A DNA stretch of 64,000 nucleotides from Fallopia convolvulus (taxonomy: Eukaryota > Streptophyta > Magnoliopsida > Caryophyllales > Polygonaceae). The stretch is from the NCBI GenBank assembly GCA_964016875.1, contig OZ024721.1:42987088-43051087 (forward strand), written 5' to 3'. Below the pieces are notes generated by a model that did not search any database, was not told where the DNA came from, and saw only the letters and a list, made by a program, of their open reading frames with translations. Made by a program: the position numbers and the translations under genes. Positions within the stretch are counted from its first letter, which is position 1. The number at the start of each line of letters is the position of its first letter. Of this stretch, positions 54,940 through 64,000 are shown piece after piece.

Positions 54940-57297
54940 CGCACATTCCTCTTTCTTCTGCTTGATTGACATTCCAGAAATCGCTTGGGTACGCATTCAT
55001 CAAAATACTATTTCCATTATGGTCTCGAATAATGTATCTTGTGTTCGCCATGTCGTTCCCCTTTTTTGATCCATCAAAATTAATCTTGACAAATCCATTT
55101 TCTGGTTTGCTCCATTTCTTATTTTTCTCCTTTGAACCTCCTCCTATTTGTTTCGTCGTGTGTATATTCTAACTATTATCTATAGTCTTGGTTCTATGCT
55201 ATGCCTTGATTTGAGTTTTGATGAATTCATGTATTGTTCTAACCAGTCCCTCCATTGGTTGGCTGAATACTCTTATGTTTTTGTAATACTAGATACTCCA
55301 CCATGCAATAATTAGTTCGCAAAATTTCTGATTACCAATTTGTTGCTTTATTTTCTATATCATTGTCAAAACGCCTTGATCAGTCCTTAGCATTGTTTTA
55401 TGGATTCAAAAAACACCCGATCAACTTTATGTAGAGCCTGTAAAATGGACATTCAAATAATAAATGCTTCATTGTTTCGTTTGATTGTGTAAATAGTGGA
55501 CATTCTACAATCATTGAGAGATATCTTTAAATTAGTGTTTCTTTTGTCGGAAGTCCATTCAGTCATTCACACATATTTTCCAAAGAAACATTTTACATTT
55601 AAAGCTGACATCTAATTTCCAAATTCATTCGTATTCGCAATCTTGTATGTCAGTCTCATGCGTCACGTAAGGCGTTGCCGATTGCATAGAGAACCATCCA
55701 TTTTTACTCAAAAACCAATATAATTTATCTCGAATTTGATTTATAGGAATCATTATAGACCTAATTTGTTCCACAACTGGTGTGGGAGGAGACAATTCAA
55801 TTCCTGAATTTTCCATTTTTTATTTGTGTCAATGAGCTGTGACATTGTGACATTAGTGTCAATATTTGAGGTCGTGGGACATAAACCCATAAGTGGTCGT
55901 CACCAATCGGCCAGTGATCTTTCCAAAATTTGACTGTGTGGCCGTCACCAATCTACCAGATTTGGCCTTTGACAAATTCATTTTTTAATCCTATCAACTT
56001 ATTCCATTGCCGAGACATTTCTGGGCATATTATATTCTAGAGAGTTCGTATTATTCAAATATTTTTCTAAAATAACGCGTACCCACATTTTCTAAGGTTC
56101 TGCTAATATTTTCCATAGCAATCGCATTTGTAGCGCCTTGTTCATTTGTTTTTCCTTTCAAAGTCCTAAACCTCCTTTTTTTTCTTAGATCGGCATATTC
56201 GATCCCATCCTATAAGTGGGATATGACCACTGGGCTTGTTCTAGAATAATTCTCGATTCAGGTTATCTAATTTGTTCAGAGTTACATCTAGCAACATGAA
56301 GTTTTACATTAAGTAATATGGTTTTGTTGTAAGCACTGATTTGATTAGGGTCCTTCGTCCTTCCTGAGATAAAGCACTCGCCTTCCATTTGGATAGTTGT
56401 TCTATTGACTAGAGAACGGGTTCAAATGTTCTATTTGTCACTTTTGAGTTTATAATAGGGCATCGTTAGTTTTTTTCTAATGAGTTTGTATATGGTATGT
56501 TCACTTCTGGTTGAGGATCTCTTTTCATCGATGTCATAACACCCTTTGTTGTCTGAAAAGCTGATTTGTGGAAGTTGAATTTTTGGCCTGAGATTTTGCA
56601 GTAATCATCCTAAATGGTCTTTATGTTGCGAAAAGCCAGTTTTGTGGCTGGAAAAAAAAATTTAATATGCCATTTATAAAAGACATGAATGGAATTCTAG
56701 TTCCTCCTCGTACAAGCTGAAACCCGACATTTTTAGGCATTTCAATACATTCATTCGCTAATACATGCTAGTATTTATGCACCGAGAATAAACAGTAGTG
56801 GAGATAATGGGTCTCCCTATCGTAACCCTCGCTCTAGAGTAAATACGTCAGTTGGGTCATTATTTACTAGGACAGAAAAAGTCATTGTGCGTATACATTG
56901 CATTATCCATTAGATGGATTGGTTATGAAAGCCAAATCCTTGTAACAATCGTTGAAGGAATTCTCACTCTACTCGATCATATGCTTTTTCCATGTCCAGT
57001 TTAATTGCCGCCCATCCAGTCTTTCATTTTCTTTGACGAAACGTATGAAAAATTTCATGGGCTATAAGGACATTAATTTGGGCAAAATCTTTTTAGTATT
57101 ATCTTATAAACTGTTGAGCATAGACTTATGGGTCGATATTGACTAATAACATTCGGGTTATCAAATTTTGGAATTAAAGTAATAAACATGTGGTTGATTT
57201 TGATGGTGCGCAAAATAACCGCTAAATAGTCAAGGACAAATTAGCGGACATAAGAAAAGGAATAACACGATGCGTTGCTTATACACGTCTAAACATT
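54940..57297 (-). mobile_element. Decayed L1-type LINE, RT to zf-RVT part
   Basis: Minus-strand pieces: ISQYRPISLCSTVYKI-like near 57120, RAAIKLDMEKAYDRVE near 57000, VNNDPTDVFTLERGLR and GDPLSPLLFILGA near 56820, SGQKFNFHKSAF near 56580, WDRICRSKKKGGLGL near 56180, and IRDKLYWFLSKNGWFSMQSA near 55700. Many stops and frame changes. Its N-terminal RT part continues at 59867-60540 beyond a 2.6-kb insertion. Confidence 0.75.
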
Positions 57298-59866
57298 ATA
57301 TATATATATATAGGGGAGCGCTCTGGTACAATACATATTATGGTGTAAGCGTGTGGTTAAACATAAGCCATTGGATTAGGATAAATAAACGACTAGTAAT
57401 TAAGGATCATAGTTGGATATATGGGGTTGTTGTGGAGAATAAAAACAAGGCTTATTTGAAAAAGGAAATTACGAGATGTGGCCGAGATTTTAGGGATATC
57501 TGTCGTTGAAAATAATTAAAAAGTAATTGAAATTTTGAATATGGGGGATTGCATTTTAAATTTGGAAGTTGCTAAATTTAAGGGATTGTGATATTAAAAA
57601 AAAACCACGTTTTTCTTTATTTATGGTAGTCGGATTTACAAATACAAAACATCTGCAGAATCATTGAATATCTATTAGTCGACATTTGAAAAACTCAATA
57701 TGATTGTTTGAATAATTATAGAATCGTATACTATTTATAACCGTTGTTTGAATTACTCATTTTGATTGTTTGAAAAACACAATATGATTGTTTGCATAAT
57801 TATAGAATCGTATACTATTTATAACCGATGTTTGAATAACTCATTTTGATTGTTTGAATAATTATAGAATCATATACTATTTATAGCCGATGTTTGAATA
57901 ATTCAGTTTGATTGTTTGAATAACTCAATTTGATTGTTTGAATAATTATAGAATCATAAAATATTTATAGTCGAGATTTGAATAACTCAATACAATTGTT
58001 TGAATAATTATAGGATTGAACATGTTTTAACGTTTGCATTATTTAGGTTGAATAAGTATTCGTCTGACCATGAAAATCAATTTGCTATAGGTTGAATAAT
58101 TACATATTAAAATGGGTAGATACGACAAAAATATGAATCTTATATGAACATTGAATAAGACAAAAATGGGTATGGTTACATCTCGAATATATACTACAAT
58201 GAATTTGAATAAGTACATCTATTTTTGTAAAAGTACATTGATATGTCGAAAAAAACTAATCATTGTCGTTGTCTACAAACTTCACCCACTTATACTTCAT
58301 TGTCATTCTTCAATAACTACATAAGACATACATACATGAATACCAATTCACGCATAACAAAGCACATATATATGAATAACAAGCCACACATGTATATACG
58401 AATAACAAAACAGGTATAGATGAATAACAAGCCATGCATATATGAAAAATAAAATCAATCGTAATTGAAGCTTGTCGGATTTTTAACAAATATGACTAAC
58501 TTATTCAATGGTTTTAAATAGTAATATGAGCATGTATTGACATGAATTATATATAGACTATTGAATAACCATTACAATGCTTCTGAAAAACAACAATTAG
58601 TATTATGAAAAAGTTGTGACTATTTGTATTATGTTATGATGTGAATAATCATAAAAATGCTTATGAAAAATAATGTTGAATATTCTGAAAAATATTTAAA
58701 TTCTTTTATATTTTTATCAAAACATGTCTATATAGATAAAGTCATCCATATATGAATAACAAAGCAAACATAGAAAACAAGTCACAAATATGTGAATAAA
58801 ACGCGACGTATATATGAATAACAAAACTACTATGAGCATGTATTGACATGAATAATATAGACTATTGAATAACCATTACAATGCTTATGAAAAATAACAG
58901 TTAGTATTATGAAAAAGTTGTGACTCTTTGTAATATGTTATGATGTGAATAATCATTAAAATGCTTATGAAAAACAATGTTGAATATTATGAAAAATGTT
59001 TAAATTCTTTTATATTGTTATCAAACCATGTCTATATGGAAAAAGTCATGCATATATGAATAACAAAGCAAACACATATGAAAAACAAGCCACAAATATG
59101 TGAATAACAATGCAATGTATATGTGGATAAAACACAGAGTATATATGAAAAACAAAACAAACATAGATGAAAAACAAGCCACTTCTGACCAAAACGTGCT
59201 CATATGAAACCTAAACGACCTGGTTTCGTGCTTAATCTTCGAAATTTGGTAATTTATTATCATTGTTCCAAACCTAAACACCAAAATCTTAACTTAACTT
59301 CGAATTGATAGTGAGAACACTAGAATTTATGCATATTGAACTAAAAACACAAATTCGAATTTTTCCAATGAAAACCTAACTTTGAATTTATGCATATTGA
59401 ACTAAAAATTGGCCAAGCAAGTTCTGAATTGAGAGTGAGAACACCGAAATTTAGACTAACAACGAATTTACTTAATAAATATACAAAAAAATCGATTGAA
59501 GTGACCAATTTGTCGAAGATCTTCGTGAATCGCCTATGCGTTCGCCGGTGCTTTTTCTCTCCTGAACCATCAGCGTATGAGAATGGCCAAATGTGAAATC
59601 AGTTTTTGGAGAGAGAGTGCCTCTTCAAAGGAAATAAATTAATATGCTCTAAAATTTAGGATATTTTAACCAATTAATAATCGTAATTGATTCTCTCCAT
59701 ATTTGAAATTATCCCATACAACATCTCTATTTAAGCTTTTTACACCCCATTTTCTTTAAATCCCAGCCACTCGATTTTTCCAATCCAACGGATCTCCTTT
59801 AACCACATGCTTACACTCTAAGAGATTCTTTCACTAGAGCATTATTCTATATATATATATATATAG
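57298..59866. mobile_element. 2.6-kb non-coding inverted-repeat element in (TA)n
   Basis: Both ends are (TA)n runs. The next about 85 bases are inverted copies with mismatches: the left end has GTGTAAGCGTGTGGTTAAA and CCATTGGATT; the right end, reversed, has GTGTAAGCATGTGGTTAAA and CCGTTGGATT. The interior has no ORF but two tandem structures: a unit of about 90 bp with TTGTTTGAATAATTATAGAAT (57690-58010), and a 307-bp duplication (58525-58830 and 58832-59135). It interrupts the L1 RT frame. The superfamily is unknown. Confidence 0.68.
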
Positions 59867-60540
59867 AACAGTCAGCTGAAGGGCGGGAAGGAGGAATAAT
59901 CTACGTACGAAAACAGTTTGGTTTTACGAAATCCCGAGAGTTAGTATTTATTATAATCCCGTTTATAGCGCGGTTTATTTCGGGTTTCATTAGATTTCTT
60001 TGAGTATAAATCCTGACGATAAAAATGCCTAAGTTGCTCTTATAACCGATGGGCCAATAATATTCCAATATTTTTGGTAGAAAAACTGCATTCTTAATTT
60101 CAGAATTTGTCACTTCCTTGATGAGTACGTCATTGTCCTCTTCTGTAATTTTGTTCTTGATAAACGGTAGAGAGTTCTCTAATTTGTTATGATTTATTTG
60201 TTGTCTTTGGAACCGTCGTTGAAAGTCGGCTCTTATTTCATGTTTTACATTATCTTAACCTATAATAAACATACCGTCATTTGCTCGTATTGATTTTATG
60301 CGTCTGAAATTTCGTCTTCCTCTAGCATACATATGGAAATATGCATTACTACGAAATGTATTTTTATTCCAATTTTTTATTTTTGGTTTAAGTAATCAGG
60401 TTTTTTTGCACTAGGTTAAAGAGCCCGCACTATGCATTCTCCAAGCTTGTCTAACTAAGTTTCCGAAATCTTGTCTGTGCATCCAAATTTTCTCAAATTT
60501 AAAATTTGGATCGCAAAAGAATATTTTAGGTTGCAAAAAA
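59867..60540 (-). pseudogene. L1-type LINE, region before the RT core
   Basis: Minus-strand frame TNSEIKNAVF...KPEINRAINGIIINTNSRDF with frame changes around 59950-60110 fits the segment just upstream of the RT core in L1 ORF2. It is the continuation of the 54.9-57.3 kb LINE across the inverted-repeat element. Confidence 0.5.
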
Positions 60541-62569
60541 CTGGATTGTGATATGTTTGAGAAGGAAGGTTCATAAAAATAGTACGTTTACCCTTTTGCC
60601 CTTAACCTACCTATAAAACCCCTCTTTCTTTCTTACTTTTACCACCCCTCCATCTCTCTTCTTTCCTTCATAAGATTTTACCTTTTACCTTCACACCCCA
60701 TCTCTCAAAAGCTTCAAGCTAATGATTTTGATAATCTTCGTCGAGCTCTTCTAGAGGATATTGATAATATTCCACCTCAATTGTTGAATCTCTCCAAAGA
60801 AAATCAAAAAATACATCTTCCCTTCTTCTCCAAAATCTAAAAATTCATCTTCTTTTGTCTCCAAGCCAACACCTTATTCTTCCCCACATCCATCCAACTC
60901 TATTCCTCCTCCTCCTCTAGTAATTGTGCCTCTAAATAAGGACAATTTATTGTTCTCTAAAGAACTCTTCCTCATGCTTCCATATCCATGATTGAGATCG
61001 AGGAGTCTCTAGAGAAAAATATTCCTTCCAAAGAGGCCATGGAGGATGCTCAGATGACGAAACTAAAGTCGATTTCATTACTTCAACTCCTGGTATGATT
61101 TCTCCCACCTCCAAAAGCAGCAAAAAGAAACATATTATGGGCCAGGTCGACAATGATGAGGAACTGGATGAAGAAGAAATAGAGTCAGAGGATGATGATT
61201 TTAAACTTCGATGGAACTAAGTGTCACAAATACATGATCTATTGGTGATTGATGAAGGTGAGAGGATGGATACTCTAAGGGAACCGACCCTTCAAATTGA
61301 TTATGAAGAAGATGAGAGCTCCCAAATGATGACAAGGAACCGAAACAAGGCTAGGAAAGCATAATACTATCAAGGGAAAGGGAATCTCAACCACCATTAC
61401 CGAGGCTTTCGTAAGTGAACAAAAATTCGATGATCTACTCAATCTTATCAAATTGTAAAGATGGGAAAGACGATCCTGATTAAATCAAGGAATTTCTTTT
61501 GCCAAGTTTAAGTTGTTGCCAAGAATAGAAGCCGATGGACCTGTGGGGCATTATAATATTGATATGGGTATCTTTATAGTTACAAGCATAGTGGTGAAAA
61601 GACTACTCAAGGTTCCATCAGAGGGGTTCTACAACCTCCCCACCAAAGGATGGACATAATGAAGGAATAAGTGTCATCCTTTAAAGGCTATTTGGTCATG
61701 TTCTTATTAAGGGAAAGGAACTGACAACTCATGGGCTTTCACTTTTGTAAAATATGGCCCACCAATTCATAACAAGTGTGGTACTTCCACGCCAAGAGAA
61801 GCACACCACCTTGAACATTCATGACATTATCCTTTTGGATCTTTTCCTAAGGAAGGAAAAGATCAAATTGCCCATTGAGACTTGCTCCCTTCCAAAAGCT
61901 GCCTTTGTCAAGTAATTGTCATTCAAGGAAGATCTCTATAAGGCTGGTGAAGAAGTGGAGTTGGGACAAGAACTAGAGATGGTCAACATTGCCAAAATGA
62001 AGCACTCTATGGTGCTAAATTGCCCAATTCTTGCTATTTCTGATGAAGGGGAAAGTGCACGATCTTACCAGTTGTGAATCCACTTTGTGTTATTGTTGAA
62101 GGAAATTTGGATGTTTTGCTCGATATTTAGGAGAACTTACCCTCTTCGAAGTCATGAAGAGCGCCTACAATGTCTCCGTAGTGCTCTTTCCCTTCTTATT
62201 GTTTTTTTTATGTATGCATTAAGTTTCAAGTTTCTTAATATCTATTCTTTTTATTATTTTATTTGCATACTTGTAACATATAAAATTACTCTTTAGAAAA
62301 GTTTATGTTATGTGCTTGTTCTTTACTTTCAAGTTTAATCTTTTCGATGATGTCAAAAGGAGGAAGTGTGGAAAAGTATAGTGATGCGATGTTCTATAGA
62401 TAAAAAGAATGTTTCCTTTGCTAAGGGAGACTTATGTAATAAGCCTTAAAGCCAAAACTGTGAATTCCATCTCCAAAGGAACCAAGGTATAAGGATAATG
62501 GAACTATCATCAATTGCATTTTTTCAGAGGATCTATACATGTGTTATGCAAAACAATTGTGAAGGGTTT
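60541..62569 (+). pseudogene. Decayed interior of an LTR retroelement, gag-like
   Basis: A TATA-like CCTATAAAACC at about 60612 is followed by a CT-rich leader, then scattered pieces: FDNLRRALLEDIDNIPPQLL (60727-60790), an acidic stretch around 61150-61200, GPVGHYNIDMGIFIVTSIVVK and LLKVPSEGFYNLPTKGW (61540-61655), and FITSVVLPRQEKHTTLNIHD and LPIETCSLPKAAFV (61770-61910). The layout resembles gag-like or putative plant transposon proteins of Copia or Athila-type elements. Several stops are present, and no RT or integrase was found. It leads into a polypurine tract and LTR on the same strand. Confidence 0.5.
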
Positions 62570-62591
62570 ATCATCATCAAAAAGGGGAAAT
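62570..62591 (+). other. Polypurine tract before an LTR
   Basis: CATCATCAAAAAGGGGAAAT directly precedes TGTTGGAATAATG; this ATCATCAAAAAGGGG wording is typical before 3' LTRs of plant Copia elements. Confidence 0.7.
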
Positions 62592-63239
62592 TGTTGGAAT
62601 AATGTTCAAAACTATCTCCAGAACAATTTTCCTTATCGTGTTTTGTTGTTAACAAAGCACCATAGGTTTTATGCTTTATAGTTCCATGTGTTCGAGGAAC
62701 TAAATTACGCATAGGAATAAGGAAGGAGCAAAACATGAATCATAGTGGAATTGTGATGTGTTTCTTGAAGCTAGGAAAGGAAACAATTCCTTTGTTAAAA
62801 TTAGTGAACTTAATGGAATAGTCCAATGCGGTGACTTGAAGAAGCTTCTAGAAAAGTATATCTCAATACATTAATTGAGATATCTAGTTTGAAGGCTACA
62901 AAGTAACTGATATATATTTTAAGGAAATAAGTGTGAACGCCTCCTAGGATTAAATAGATTGGTAATTTAGAATAGAAATCTAATTGGATGGAAAATATAT
63001 CTTTTCCTTAGAAAAGAAAAGATAGATGATCAGATTCATAGGAGTTCTAAAAATACCAAGGGGGTCTAAACATTAGATACATGTATGGCAGGAGAGTAAT
63101 ATGAAGAGATTAGAGAAAGATCAATCAAAGGCTTTCAATGTTTTGATGGACGAACCTTGAAGGATTTGTAACAAGTTTAGTACTTGAGTTTGGGTTACTT
63201 ATTTTGATGGACTTAATTGGTTTCTGAGATATAGGCTAG

Positions 63240-63378
63240 AGGAGAAGCTAGTGTGACTAGAAACTAGGAGTTGTCTAGGCATAGTGAAGTCTGATTCTTC
63301 CATTGTAACTTACAATGGAAGAATCAGACTTCACTATGCCTAGACAACTCCTAGTTTCTAGTCACACTAGCTTCTCCT
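63240..63378. repeat. Perfect palindrome, 69-bp arms
   Basis: 63240-63308 is the exact reverse complement of 63310-63378 with one unpaired base (C, 63309). The arms end in AGGAGAAGC and GCTTCTCCT. Confidence 0.95.
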
Positions 63379-63381
63379 TGT

Positions 63382-63492
63382 TTCGAGGAGAAATTTGAAT
63401 GGTCTACTTATGGTATTGATAGTTTCTTAGTTACAAATTGTAACTAAGAAACTATCAATACCATAAGTAGACCATTCAAATTTCTCCTCGAA
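63382..63492. repeat. Perfect palindrome, 55-bp arms
   Basis: 63382-63436 is the exact reverse complement of 63438-63492 with one unpaired base (A, 63437). It begins three bases after the first palindrome ends. Confidence 0.95.
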
Positions 63493-63556
63493 GAGAGAGG
63501 TTTCTTGAGATCGACTAGTTGGTTGATTGAGCGTTCTTCTATGAATAATTGTGTCT

Positions 63557-63630
63557 TTTTACTTGTATACATTACTTCCTCTATACAAAGAAATTTTACT
63601 TGTATACATTACTTCCTCTATACAAAGAAA
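63557..63630 (+). repeat. 37-bp perfect tandem duplication
   Basis: 63557-63593 and 63594-63630 are identical (TTTTACTTGTATACATTA...CAAAGAAA). Confidence 0.92.
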
Positions 63631-64000
63631 CTATCTTTCTATAGTTCCTTGCACAGCTACAATAAAGTGCTAATGAAGCAGTTAATACAATAGTTTAAGG
63701 TAATGCAATAGTTTATTGCAATGGTTAGGCTAATCAAGCATTTTTTGTAGTGGTTTTATATACATTAAAAGTTTGCCAGGTTAAATTGCTAGTGCAACGA
63801 TTCAAAAGGCCTAATGGAGTGGTTATATACATTAAATTTTCACCAAATTGGGCAAACTATCTAATGAAGCGGTTTTAGCCTTTTAGGGTAAATAATAGGT
63901 GCGCTAACCTCCCGCCAGACCAAAACCTAAATTGGGCAAAACTCCCAAATTTCTTTCAAACTCGCCCCGAAAAATCTCTAACATAGCCCCAATTTTCAAA

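Larger units (their letters stand above)
62592..64000 (+). repeat. 3' LTR (right end not located)
   Basis: Starts TGTTGGAATAATGTTC after the polypurine tract. The end could not be set and may be outside the window. It contains two perfect palindromes (63240-63492) and a 37-bp tandem duplication (63557-63630). The 63700-64000 part has no coding signal. Confidence 0.55.

Overview
The window reads as nuclear DNA of a flowering plant, most likely a eudicot. It has spliced genes with GT-AG introns, plant-specific families (a UBP1-associated RNA-binding protein, a CLE peptide, an SPD1/Ycf45-like ATPase), AT-rich intergenic DNA, and nested plant retrotransposons, Helitrons and MITEs. I cannot name the species.

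The gene-bearing part is roughly 2.3-37.5 kb. From left to right it holds: a UBA2A-like two-RRM protein (+) whose 3' UTR carries an intron starting one base after the stop codon; a four-exon gene of unknown function (+) with an additional intron in its leader; a single-exon CLE peptide gene (-) with its TATA box; and a nine-exon gene (-) for an SPD1/Ycf45-like P-loop ATPase. The genes look functionally unrelated. Between them lie a SINE with an intact target-site duplication, three MITEs sharing GTTCGG-type ends, an AT-rich repeat field, and a layered transposon nest (21.2-29.3 kb). That nest is a Copia element holding a MULE and a non-autonomous LTR element with an internal tandem array, plus a Helitron in its 3' LTR. 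A second Helitron of the same family follows.

From 37.5 kb to the right end I find almost only mobile-element DNA. An RTE-clade LINE sits directly upstream of the SPD1-like gene. Next is a LINE-like element (-) whose C-terminus looks like a restriction-like endonuclease. It is split by a non-autonomous Athila-like LTR element with a 5-bp target duplication. Then come L1 fragments, a Copia RNase H fragment, a 2.6-kb inverted-repeat element nested in an L1, and an LTR retroelement whose LTR carries two adjacent perfect palindromes. No intact transposition ORF is visible.

The best leads are: (1) the double palindrome at 63240-63492; (2) a paired palindromic decamer, TCGTTAACGA, repeated at 20-22 bp spacing through the Athila-like element; (3) the endonuclease-bearing LINE; (4) the LTR element with an inverted extra LTR and a 2x43-bp higher-order array; and (5) the RTE insertion against the SPD1-like gene. 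Exon boundaries were read by eye and frame-checked. Family names rest on motif recognition, not on database searches.
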